Assembly: GCA_020284085.1 (NCBI GenBank)
Contig: JACEVL010000152.1
Span: 268,501-332,500, forward strand
Reading direction: 5' to 3'
DNA: 64,000 bases
Source: Aporrectodea caliginosa
Lineage: Eukaryota; Annelida; Clitellata; Crassiclitellata; Lumbricidae
Of the stretch, positions 1 through 13,300 are shown one piece after another. The number at the start of each line of letters is the position of its first letter. Position 1 is the first letter of the stretch. Below the pieces are notes generated by a model. It made no database searches, was not told the DNA's origin, and was given only the letters and a program-made list of their open reading frames with translations. Position numbers and translations under genes: made by a program.

Positions 1-597
1 CCGAAAGTTCAGCATGCAAACCACAAAAATATCGAGCACTAAACAAATACCGTAAATTACGTAATAGCTCTTTCTGTTGGCCACCAAGTTCTTTTCTGTT
101 ACAGAGGAGACAAAACCACAAACACAAGACAATGTGCTTTCACCTTACATATAAATTGCTTTTCATCTTATTGCTCAACTTACTAAATCAACACAATTTT
201 AATTTTCGTTTATTAAAATTGATTAAAAATTGATTGATATAGTCAATAAATATATGTAATGTAATGTAACAGAATAATTGTCCGTAAGAGAAAGTCAAAA
301 GCTGACCTGAAATGCTCCGACCGAGAAATGGTCGGCGTGTAAAACAAGGCAGTTGAAGTAACAGTTGCCGTGGACTGGATGCCTGACTGTTTCAAGCCGG
401 AATCGACAACAGAACCAGCAGAAGACAAATGCAAAGGGCCATGCTATAAATAAACAACAAAGCTAGAACTCCCGAAGAAAACTTCGCATAGCAATTTCAT
501 TTTTAAAAGAATACTATTACTGCCAACCAAACAATTCTTACTTGTTACATCTCCATCAAGTAAGGGTTATTACCTTACACTCATTTCACACATTTAA

Positions 598-646
598 TCC
601 TTTACCAATGAGAAGTAATGTTTAGTGCCTCCTCATCTGTAAAGGG
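598..646. mobile_element. Short TTAA-flanked MITE (copy 1)
   Basis: TTAA at 594-597 and 647-650 flank a 49-bp unit that begins TCCTTTACCAATGAG and ends CTCATCTGTAAAGGG, forming imperfect terminal inverted repeats. TTAA duplication with CCCTTT-like ends is the pattern of piggyBac-type elements, though Kolobok elements also target TTAA. It belongs to the same family as the copies near 12.5, 13.7, 20.6, 25.6, 32.7, 35.4 and 61.6 kb. Confidence 0.6.
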
Positions 647-1249
647 TTAAAAAACTACAGATCTTCACAAGCATAGTTCTGCATTTCAAGAAAATCATGC
701 ATGAAAGGCATGTAAAGGGTTAAAAAGGGTTATCAACAAGATATGTGGCTAGCATAGTTTTACAAATGATGCACTGATTTCAGTGAGCCATTTGAAACTG
801 ACTAGGATTCATTGTCTTGAAGGACTGCTATAAAATAAACTCATTATATTAAAAGTGTGTCATAAAATTAATTTATAAAATCACAACATTAATAATTAGA
901 CTAAGGCTGTTTTCTTTTTTGGCAGTCTAATGCTGCTCATACACACTGCAGCATCTGACTGTTCTGGAAACATTTTAAACTGTCTTAAGACACACTTGGT
1001 TAGATCTACTAGACGGTCAGTGCCTTTGTGAGCAACTAACAACACGCAACATCAATTGTCTCGACTCGTATGTACACACACACAAATACCAGTATGAAAA
1101 AAATGCAACTTTTAATGCAACTTTTTACATTTTCAGCATCAACAAGTTCTAATTTTGAATTTCAAATTTTCAGCCTAATGTCTTTCTCACACTCCTGTAA
1201 TTACTGTTAAGTCTGGCAGTGCATAATTTAATGCAGTTGAAAATACAGA

Positions 1250-1264
1250 TGTATATACATATAC

Positions 1265-1324
<60 letters not shown>

Positions 1325-1326
1325 CA
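1250..1326. repeat. TA dinucleotide microsatellite
   Basis: An almost pure alternating TA tract, preceded by a few TACATA units, just 3' of the last recognised KHDC4-like exon. Confidence 0.95.
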
Positions 1327-1370
1327 CAACAACTAAAGAAGCCCAATCTGAAAGATATACAATGAAGAAT

Positions 1371-4300
1371 TTAGCCACAGCTGACCTGATACCCAAGCAG
1401 ATTGTCCGGCACTTGGTCACCGTCCTTCTCTTCCTTGAACCTTCGTTTGTGATGAGACGATTCCCTCAGATACGACGCCGCATGCTGTCCCGCTGTAGCG
1501 GAAGCGCTCGTGATGACCGGTGCAGGCGAAAGAGCAGTGGTTGTGCTAGGTACGTACTGACTGTAGTAGGTCTGCACAGTTGACGAGGTGAGAACGGGCG
1601 GCGGACCGTAGACTTCAACACAGGATGACGTAAATGTCTTGGCCAGCGGATCGTTTGGGTCGGCCTGCCTCTGCATCATCTGGGGATGACCGGCGTTTAG
1701 TATGTGAGTAGTCGTCGGTTGACCGCTTGGAACGACGATCTGCAGCTGAGGCAGTTGCTGCAGCTGAATGACGGACTGCGTCGGTTGAAGGACACTCGTC
1801 AGCTGTGGAGCGCCCCCGAGCGGCTGAACAAGGCCCGACCGAGGAGGCTGAGAGATCATCGTGTTAGGCTGAAAGCTCTGTGACATGGATGCGATGCTGC
1901 CTTGAGGTGGAAGAGTCATTCCAGGTGGCAACATTATATGCTCTGGAGGGTGGCTGTCGCCAGGTGACGCAAGGACATAGTTTCCTTGAGGGTGCTGTTG
2001 CCCTATTCAAAAACAGACATTGCATAAGTAATGGCTCCGGAGTTGTGTTGCTTGCAATTGCGACTGCTAACTTGTGATGGGCAAGAGCTAACTAAAATGT
2101 CTAGTACACATTACACAGTTTGAAAGTGCAATTGTCATTGATGCACTGCATTATAACAGTTCACTCAACCACTGTCATTGTGAAAATGTTTGTGAAAAAG
2201 TTTCTTCAAATGTTGGAAAAAGTTCAACTAAATATTTTAAGCTTAGTTAACTTATTTACTAAATCTGTTGCCAACTTTAGTTAAGCTATTTTATTTTAGT
2301 TGAAAAATAGTTAACTTTAACTAAAAAAATATCACTGCTGATTTGTAACCGCAGTTTCACTCAAAGCGTCTAACGACCGAAGTCTTGGTCATTAAGAGAA
2401 CAGCACTACAAAAGTCATTAAACTAGAGCAGAAGCTCTGGTTAATCAATCAATCAATCACCAGCATAGAACATCCAGTTTGGATTCAGGATCACTGAAAT
2501 GGCTAAGCCTTTCAAATACACTGTCAAGCTAAAAAAATACAGTTTAAATAAATTCAGAATAGGTACAAACATTACTTTTTCATTGTTGGACTTACTTAGA
2601 GGGACAAGAGAATGACCTGGAGGAGCCTCTAGACATGGAAAGTTTGGTGGTGGAATGCTGGTATCGACCATAATACTCGAGACAGACGTAGGCATAACAC
2701 CTGGAGAAATTCACCAAAAAATCAAGATTTATTTAAAAACAAGAGGAATTTACAATCACACTAAAACGATAAATCATTCACTCAGCTAGAATTCACCTAC
2801 TTGTTCATAAACAGTCACTGCCTGCTTTTGCGCTGCATTTTTGACTTGTCTAAATCTTACACTACCATACACACATCCATTCTAAAGACTATAAATGCAA
2901 AACACAGAAAAATACCTCATATTCAGTCTCGAACCAACCATCAAAAAAATTAAAAACACATTTAATTAGGTGATTGAAATATACATAATTGGAGAGTCTA
3001 CACTATCTGTTGAACAGTAACCAATAACTCCAATCCTGTTCCAAATCTCCCAACACACATAAAATTCAGAAGTTCAGTCCTAGCCATATCCTAAAGAGAT
3101 TTGCACATTGGTTACTGGCAGCAGTCAACACTGTCAAATGAAGAAGTGTGCCTCTAAGCCTTTGGGAAAGTAAATGTAACATCCATATATAAGACAGTCA
3201 TTTTACCTTGTCAGTAGCACACAAACATGCTTTACACAGACACCCATCAAGCACAACAAGAGCCAAGATGAAGTTCTCGATCTTAAAGCCAGGCAAAGAA
3301 TTACCTAGAGTAATTGTCTGCTGTTCCGTGCAGCTCGGCTGGAAATGTGTAACTGTTGGCGCTTGAGGTGGAGGAACACTCGTGTCAAGCAGCACCGTCT
3401 GGCCCGGACTAAGCGACGTCAAACCTACTGCAAAAATTCAGACAAGAAATCCACAAGTTACCCGGATGTTACATCAAGAGCGCCTTCAAACTTCTGCAGA
3501 GCCCAAAACATAAAAACATCCTAGTTTAGACTCAGGAGCACTGAAATGGCTAAGCCTTTCAAATACACTGTCAAGCTAAAAATTATAGTTTAAATAAATT
3601 CAGAATAGGTAAAATCATTTCTTTTTCATTGTCAGACTTACTTAGAGGGACCGACCAGGTAGACTCATAATTCCGACTTTAAATTCCATCGACGCACTAA
3701 TTTTAAATTATTTATAACATTCTGCAAGTTCCAGACCAGTTTCGTGGTTTGAACGCACAATCATTTAAAATTACCTGTTGGAGCAATGGCCAAGCTGAGT
3801 GCAGGCTGGCATCCGAGTGCATTAGCACTGACAGGTATCACCGAAAGCGGAGATGACATAGACGTCCCAACGAGCGTTAGACCGAGCTGACCTATTGATT
3901 GCAATGACACAATAAGCCTGTGGTCAGAAGTCACCATTGTAAGCAACACAATTCAGAAAACAAATTCACTAGCTATAAAACTGCCTGAAGTAACGAGTCT
4001 GGTCTGAAAGAAATAGAAACCACTCACCTTGTCACCTTGTGCTGTCAGTTCTTGGAACTTTAGCGACCTTCATGATCAAGCCTCTCCATTTCCTTCTGTC
4101 CGCCGTCGCATCTCTCAGTTCTGCCAAATTCATTCCAGTTGTTTCATGTATCTCGTCCATCCACTTTTTCCTTGGTCGTCCTTGTTTTCTCCTTCCCTCT
4201 CCATATGCTAACATCATTTCCTTTTCCAGTCCATCTGATCGCATGACATGACCAAAGAACCTCAACTTTGCTCTTAGCACGGTTTGTTGTAGTGTCTCTT

Positions 4301-7300
4301 CCTTCTCAATTCCAATACTCCATCGCACCCAATCATTGGTCTTTTTCTCTTTCCATGATATTCTCTGCATCTTCCTCCATATCCACATTTCGCATGCGTT
4401 AATCTTTTTTCTCATTTTCTTGGTCATTGTCCATGTCTCGCTGCCGTATGTTACTGTTGGTATGATCAAAGCCTTCACCAATCTTTTTTTCGTGTCTATA
4501 CTCACATGTTTGTCCTTCCATATTTTTTCCAGACCATTCATTGCAGCTTTTCCTATAGCCACTCTACGATTTATTTCCATATCACACTTTCCTTCTTTTT
4601 CTATTACTGATCCCAAAAACGTGAAGTTAGTTACCGTTTCTATTTCTTCTCCGTCTACTTCAAAACTGTCCTCCTCCTCTGTTGTCATGATCTTTGTCTT
4701 TTTTATATTGAAGTAGAGTCCTGCTTTCTCACTTTCACTCTTAAGCCTTCTTATCAGTGTTACCAACTCGTTTTTTTTACCCGCCAATAATGTTGTATCA
4801 TCAGCGTATCTCAGATTGTTCATTATTCTTCCCGCTATCTTTATTCCTTCCTCAGCCTCATCCATTCCCGCCTGCCTCATTATCCTTTCAGCGTACATGT
4901 TAAATAAGACAGGAGACAGAATGCATCCTTGCCGCACTCCCTTCCTTATCCTAAAACTGTCAGTATCTCCATATTCTGTCCTTATCACCGCTATCTGATC
5001 TTCGTACAGACCCCTAAGAAGTTGTACCAAGTGTTTCGGTATTCCCATTTCTCCCAAGGTTTTCCACATCAATTCATGATTAATGCAGTCAAACGCTTTA
5101 CTATAATCGATGAAGCATATGTATACTTTCTGTCCATACTCCCTTTGTCTCTCCATTATCCACCTCATATTGGCAATATGATCACGTGTTCCACGAGATT
5201 TCCTAAATCCTGCTTGACTATCAGGAAGCTCTCTCTCTATTGTACTCTCCATTCTTTTATGTAATATTTTAAGTAATATTTTGCTTATGTGCGATATCAT
5301 TGCTATTGTCCTGTAATTTTCACACTCTTTCGCATCTCCTTTTTTAAATAAAGGTATAAAAACTGAACTTTTCCAATCTTCTGGCCATTTTCCAGTTCTC
5401 CATATGTTATTACAAATTTTTGTTATTGTCTTTGTCATCACGCCATCCCCACCTTTTACCATTTCTATTGGTATCCTGTCTTGGCCCGGTGCCTTATTAT
5501 CTTTCAATTGTTTGATAGCCCATTCTACCTCTGCTTCCATGACTTCCGGTTCAATTTCATACTCAGTTTCATCCATTTTTTCTACCTTTACTCTTTTATC
5601 TTCGTTGTACAACTCTTCTGTGTATTCTTTCCATCTTTTCTTCATTCCTTCTTCGTCCGCAATTATGTGTCCATCACTTGCTTTCAATGATCCCATTCTT
5701 GGTGTGTTTTTTCTCGTTATTTCCCTTACTTTTGAAAACATTGTTTTAGTTCTTCCTTTTCTTCCCTCATCCTCCATTTCTTTGCATAATTCATTTAGAT
5801 GTTTTTCTTTGTCCATGCGTGCTTGTTTTTGGAATGCTCTATTCAGTTTTCTTACTTTATCTTTATCTCCTTCTCTTTTTGCTTCCCTTCTGTCCATGGC
5901 TATGTTGATAGCTTCTTTCGATAGCCAAGGAGTTGTTTTGGATTTTCTTTTCTTCGGAATATATTTCTCCGCAGTTTCTAAGATCGCTTCCTTTGTCTTT
6001 TCCCATAAATTGTTCTCAACCTCCTCTGTTTCCGCATCATCCCTCTCCAATATTTCAAATCTATTCCTTATTTCTACTCTGTATTCCTGTGATATTTCCT
6101 TGCAGTCGTATGTGATCAATCTTTCTCCTGTTTTTAGTTTTTTAAATTTCATTTGCACTGTTGCCACTAGTAATTCATGATCAGTTCCACAGTCCGCACC
6201 TGGTTTTGTTCTCACATCCCTTATCGTGCTTTTCCATCTTTTATTTATCAGTATGTAATCAATCTGGTTCCTGTGTTTACCATCCGGTGAAGTCCACGTG
6301 TACAACCTTCTTTTTGGCTGTTCAAACCATGTATTCATTATTCTCAGGCTGTTTCCTTCACAAAAATCCACTAATCTCTCTCCTGCATCGTTTTGCTCTC
6401 CCAACCCATGACCTCCTATCGTGTCTCCCCCTCCTCCATTATATTTTCCCACCTTTGCATTGAAGTCACCAATGACCATTACTACATCTCCTTTATGGGT
6501 TTTATCAATTATACTTTGTAATTCATTATAAAAGCTTTCATGCTCTTCTTCAGTCGCCATTGATGTTGGTGCATATATCTGTATGATTGTTGTGTTAACT
6601 TTCTTTCCTCGAAATCTTACGCTCAAGATTCTGTCACTCACTGTATCATAACCCATTATTGCATTTGCACTTATTCTATCACACATAATTGCTACCCCAC
6701 TTCTTCCTTTTTCTTTTTGACCCGACATTATTATCCTATAACCATTCCAGTTGAAATGACCTTGTCCTTTCCATCTTGTTTCGCTTAACCCCATGACTGA
6801 TATTTCAAGTCGTTCCATCTCTCTCTGAATGATATCCATCTTTCCGCTCTGCATACTACGAACATTCCATGTTCCTATTTTCATCTTCTTTTTGCAGCTC
6901 AGGACGAGTCTTTGCTTTCCAGTACGATCCGCCACAGAACCTCCTTTCGGCTTTTGTCCTGTTGCTTCATTAGACTGGAATGCTTTCAACCCTCCATCTT
7001 GCTCTTTCCCAGTAGCTGTTGAGTCGCACTCCGGCCTGGGAGTCTCACCATCTGCGACTAATGCTTTGTTTGAATTTGCTTGATTCATAAAGGTTTTCTT
7101 GGCATGTTAACAGGGGTGGTTTGCCATTGCCTTCCCCTGGTTTTGCCTGCCGTGCCCGTTCGTTCCCCTACCCAATAAGGAGGGTACTAACATTCTGCAC
7201 CACTTGAAGGTGGACACGGAGGACTTTGGTTCATCAGCCCAGGTCGGTTCCGAATCTACGATCAGTGAATACGTCGATCGGATTTCCTCCCTGTGTTACT

Positions 7301-10300
7301 CTAAGCAAGCTAGGCAAGCCTAGACGAGCCTAAAGTGACTGATGAGCCTTTGCAGAAGAGAGATGTAAAAACTAGTTCTAACTCAACTGTTTTATTTCTT
7401 AACAAAGCTACACGTGGTAACAAATCAGTTTGCAAAAGCAACTTTAAAGGAAGGTGAGGTTAAACAAAACACTTGAGCAGAAATTGAATTTTGTAAATAT
7501 TGTCTTTGTAAAATATATCAGGATCAAATGCATTTAACAAATTTTTGTATGTCACCTGGTCCAATTTGACTTTTTATATTGTTAGGGTTTCACATTCCAA
7601 AATAACTACATCTTTTAAATTGACAGGGTTTGGACCTTTACTCTTTATCTGTGGAACAAATTGTAAAACAATGGAAATCTACTGGTTGTCTTATGCACCA
7701 CCAACTTTTTCCTACAAATTTTCCAAATGAAGCCTTGTATTACTTTAAAACTATGAAAATAATGTGAACAAATTGAATCTTTCTGAAAAGTGGCTTCTAG
7801 CAAACTGAAAAAAAATAAATATGCATCTCATTAATTTACTTGCATATGAAGCAACTTCAAAGACATATTTAAAATGGTAAAAGTAACTATGCGTTTGTAC
7901 TAGTTGAGAGAAATAGGGAGTTTGTGAAAGACAAGAAAATCTCTATCATCCAGAATCATCTAAAGTGAAAAGACGTGACCAATAAGATATGGTACAGAAT
8001 GAAGCATCACAAACAGCAGTCAGCCTCGGGATCTGGAAGGAGGCAAGACCATCAACTGACCAGAAATGCAATCACATGCAACAATCACAAACATCATTAT
8101 CACTATCATCAGCAATGTTGTCCTTATCACCACCATCATTCACCCAATCGACAATTAACATCAACTGATGAAATCTGCAGCTGCCTCTGAAAATCTATTC
8201 AAACGGTTATCAGTTAGGAGCCGACCCGACAAGCGCTACCTTCTTAAAAGTCAAACAAAATGAGAAAATCATTTAAGAAAGTCAACAGCCTTCCTCACAT
8301 CCACTACATCAACACAGACACCAGATTCCTAGATGAAAAATATACGGCAAACTTTTAGAGTGAAACACAGAACGAAACAGATACACGTCAACCGCACTCC
8401 CATCTGTTTTAATCACCGTATTGTTAGCAGCTGCAAAAGAAGAAGAACAATCATCAACGTTGACTTGTAGGACGACTTACTCTGTTGCTGTAAGCCGGCC
8501 AGCAAAGTGGCTGTGCCTGGAGAGATAGTAGGCGGCATAGCAGCCAATGCCTGCTGGAACTGAGCATAGTCCTGTTGTACCTACAATACGCCAGATACCA
8601 CGTCCTCTACTACACCTTAAATAAAACAATAACAAGTCAAAAGTAAACAATAACCACGCATACCTTTGTCCTCCAACTTCACCTTGCTGTGCGATGATGA
8701 CCATACTCAGTGATTCCATTACAAAATGGAAATCAGAGGCCGTTGGTAATTCTCAAATGTGTCATTTCGTGACAACTGTCTGACTGAAGCTATTTTGCAT
8801 TGTTAAAGCCTCCTAGCCCTCACAGAACTTTGCCTTGAACATTGAGTCTCTAAATGACCCTAAACTGTAAGTATTGCATATGTCTCATCATGAGATGATC
8901 AATGTTACACAGACTTCACTTGGCATAAATTCTCAAGCTTCAATGAAATTTTCTTTTTATAAATTTTCTTTTTTTTTCTTTCTTTTTACTCATCATTCCC
9001 AAACTTACGTTTGTCACTTGCAGGTTTCACTGTTCTGGTACCATTCTGATAATGGTAAACATCATTCCATTGCACAAGTCACTCGTGATGTTCCTCGCAT
9101 ATGTTATAGTCCACTGACAAAATTGCATCAAAGTGTCAATTCTCTTCTATGTTTGCCTGTACCATCACAGTTCTTCAATCACTAGTAACGTTGGCTTTGT
9201 GGCTGATCAACTTGTTTCTAAGCAGCAAACACACTTGTCTTCTCATTCAATCAGTTTTTTTGATCATATTCCCTTCTTTGTCAAGCCTATTCTCTCTAAA
9301 CTGGCTGCCAAGTACTCTTTGTTCAGTAATCTTTACCTGTTATGCCTACTTGCTTCAAGCATTGGTTGCTCTCTCTCATTGCAATGGTATAAAGTCCATT
9401 TCAAACCAAAATATAAATATACGAAAATGGCATACAGCCATACTATACAACTACATCAAAAAATTATAGAATGCAGCTTTTCACAAAACACAAATTTCTA
9501 CGTTGAGTTGTAAGAGAAATAATTGTAAACAGTGAAATAGTTACATATTACACAACTTGATTGATAGAATTTGAAGACCTGACCATTGTCACATTTGTAT
9601 ATCTTGTCTTACGTTGCAACACATCACAAATCACTTTCTAAGAACCACTTTTAACATAGCTCTATCCTAGACAGCTCAAATAGTGGAACACTCTGAATTA
9701 ACAATTTCTTTGCAGACTAAGTATGCAAGCATTCTGCAACCTGAGTGATGAAGCTGTATTACGTGAACCAGTTTGATCGAAATGTAGCATTTATAAAAAG
9801 CAGTGTGCAGTGTGCACCTTTCCAAAAGCAAACACAAATTCAATAAATAAAATACAAATAAGATATCAATGAAGCAGTTACAATTTTAATGTTAGAATAT
9901 TTTTAATCTACGCTTAATCAAATGCCTTTACTGGGTACATTTAAAGGTTTAAACCCCCAAAAATTTAATTTGTGACAATGGACTTAGGCTCAAAATCTAT
10001 CTGACTGCAAAATCAATAGGTCTAATCATTGTTACTCTTGTCTTGCAGAAAAAGTAAAACATTAAATTAATAAATGAACACACTGTAAATAAATAGCACG
10101 ATAAAATTCTGAAAGAAATGACGAGTTTAAGCACTGTAGAAAAATATTCACTGAAACTGCACTATATAAGTAGTTAAGTAAAGTTTATTGAAAATACTAA
10201 TACATTAATTTGGATTCGAATAACGCAGAAAACCTATTTTTAACCTAATTCTTCGTTCAGCATTATCAGTAGTGTTCACACTGTATACAATCAGTAACCA

Positions 10301-13300
10301 TAGAATGCATAAAATACTGATAAAGAAATATGAGAAAAATAAAATTCGTTATTTAATAAGATATTTATCATAATTTTGCACCAACAATTCTACCTTTTGA
10401 AGCAGATGACCTGTATTTTGCTAGATCAACTTGCAACTGGCAAAATAGATTAAGCTGTTAACAGTTCATTGTACAACATAATTTCTATAAATAACTAAGA
10501 AAACAATTTAGCCCAAGCTAGCCTAAAGTTGTATATACTCTGTGGTAACATATAAGCATTTTACGACCGGAACACAGTTACACAACGACAGTACCCAAAA
10601 AACCCTGCAGACAAAATAAAATTCAAAATCATTGTACGAATATGCAATTGAATTAAAAATAGCCTAATCGTCATCTCTCAGTTTCAACAATCTGAAGAAC
10701 AAATGAAAATGCCACAATGAAGCTTAGACCGTGTACAACTCTACACGTATTAATCACTGGCAATAAATCACTGATAATAAGTAAGAAACGGTACAAGTCG
10801 AATCTAATTGTCACAAAGAATGAAAATGAATTTCTACAAGAAAGAAACATGAGCACACACACACACACTGGCAGTACTGTTACTAAGTAATTAAAAATGC
10901 ACAGAAATTTAAAAGTAATTTTACACACACACACTGAAAGCTCATATAAACCACTTAAACGAGCCAGTACTCTAACAGACTTAAATTCAAAATGTCTGTT
11001 CCCACTCAGTCAGTAGGTTGAATGTACAAGATACAGGTACAGTTGACAGAACAACAAGTACACATATATAACAACAGATGTGACACATACAGCTCACAAC
11101 TTCACACAACACTAATAACAGCAGAAAATCAGGACAATCAAGTGTTTGAAAACAGTCATCGAAACAGTAGAAGACGCAATTACTTACGGTCTGTATCAGA
11201 TTCAAAGCCAACTGTCTGGCCTGCTGTAGACCCAACAGAGTAGGATGTCTAAAAAATCAGGCATGTGCTTTATGACTGCAGGCCATCCAAAGTAGACAAA
11301 GTGATTGAATACATGAATTTTAAAGTTTTTTAAAATTTTATGATTATGGCAATCAGATAACTGATACTTAATGTCGTTTATGTTCAAAACCAAAACAAGC
11401 AACACTGCAGCTAAAAATTGGCCAAAGTTAAGAATACAAGCATACCACATCCTTCCACAATTTATATATGTATTACTAGATTACATAGCACAGGTAAGAA
11501 AAATCAAACTCAGACTTGTGGAAATCTTACACATCGCAAAAATATCGAAGCAACTGAAAAGCAAATCCATTAGCAAAAATGACCCCAGTTGAACTCGGTT
11601 AAGGACTTACTGTATATAAACATGCATTGGTTCAAAAGCCTCTCTGCCAGACATCGGCTCAATGAAGTCCGACCCTTTACCACGTAGCATCACCTTAGCG
11701 CCAGTTTCTATCTGTATGTGTTGCAGATACGATCCCTAGTAAAAAACATTTCCACACAACATGCATAAAGACAAACTTCATTATGCCAAAGTGAAACACC
11801 AAGTAACTAAATAGACTATAATACATTATGTACTGTGGATGCAATGCGGACAAGAACAGCAACAAAAAGCAGTGCTAATCACAGTAAACATTTGGATGGC
11901 GTTCCATGGAACACCAGCTTGGCATCCCTCCATGGTTGGTAAATGAATACCAGTGCCTGTTTAGGTTGTGACAGATGACTCACTGTTGTACTTGTTTCAC
12001 TGTTGAGTGCCTCTGATTGGTGTGCACTGCTATATAAATTGATAGATACAATACAATATACAATAGATACTAGTAGTTATCGGTGCTGCTGCTTAAAGAA
12101 CCATCCTCCTCAGAAGCTCCTTAGAGCCACAAAGGCATGCAAGTGCTCACGTAGAACGTCATTTGACAAAGCCGTAACCAGCTGTAGATTACACTGGAAA
12201 ATTTAAACAATATTAAATCAAGTTTAACACATGTGGCTCTTGTATCAGGAGAGCCTCTAGGTAATTTTATACTACAAGACACTAAGTAAATTTACCGATA
12301 CAATACATTACAAAAATAAAAACTTACATGAGGTCCAAAAATTTTGTTCTTCACATCAAAGTTTGGTGGTGCATGTTCCAAACCAATGAACAGCTTGTCT
12401 TGAACAAATGCCAACTGCAAAGAATGAAATCGCCAAAGATCATAGAACAATGAATAGAAGTGCTAACTTACATCAGCTGCAATAGCAGAAACAACAACAA
12501 AATGAAGACAAAACAAGCCAGTAACAAGCCAACTTTAACACTTTAATGACAAGCTGCATTGGTTTCCCAGTCGCTTTTAGTACACTCTCATCATTTAAGC
12601 GTTAAAGAACAAAACTATACAACGCAGTAAAAAAATCAGGAATTAAGTAAACAGATTTAATTTAATAACGTAATTAACATTTTCACTTAAATAGTTGCGT
12701 AATAACAAAAATGTTAGTTATATTTACCCCAGTAGGTTGTTGGCTATTCATTGATAAACCTGGTGCAGGTCCATGGGGTCGAATGTCAATCATCTGAGGT
12801 TCAAGTGGTCGAACTATATTGTTATCCACAACTGTGTTTGTCTGTCTGCATGTATTGCTAATTATATCTGTGATTCTGGAAACAGCCTCTGTCAAAACAG
12901 AAACAACATCGTTGCTACACACATTCCACTCACCCACTCGCTAATATATTTATTACCCGCACCCCCATCAAGAATCGGTTAAACATGAACAGTTATGGCA
13001 ACTAAATTTAAACCTCCCTGTACATACATAACCTTTCAGAGTTTATGAACAGTATACATGTTAATGAAATTGATATATTAGAAATCATTCTCCAAGAAAC
13101 TGTTCCTGAACTTCCAACCAATCTCTAAGATATACAGTGCATACATGAAAGCAACTTTGGAAGGCTCAGAATTACAATGCATTTGTAACATTCCACAGCA
13201 AATACAAAAATTATTAATTCTAAAACAGCACACTTACTATCGACGCTTTCTTGACACGGTCCTTGCACGCAGAGGTACAGCGGCCGATCACTAAGTCAAC

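Larger units (their letters stand above)
1..1370. other. 3' flank of the KHDC4-like gene, no supported coding exon
   Basis: I see no confident exon here. A minus-strand stretch at about 311-425 (ending SRSEHFR before CAGGTCAGC) could be a further KHDC4 exon, because that donor resembles the one at 1386, but it has no family similarity I recognise. The segment also holds a short TTAA-flanked element (598-646) and a TA microsatellite. Confidence 0.4.

Noticed and set aside
4029..7083. Many plus-strand ORFs of 60-258 residues
   Set aside because: They are antisense shadows of the intact RTE ORF on the minus strand.
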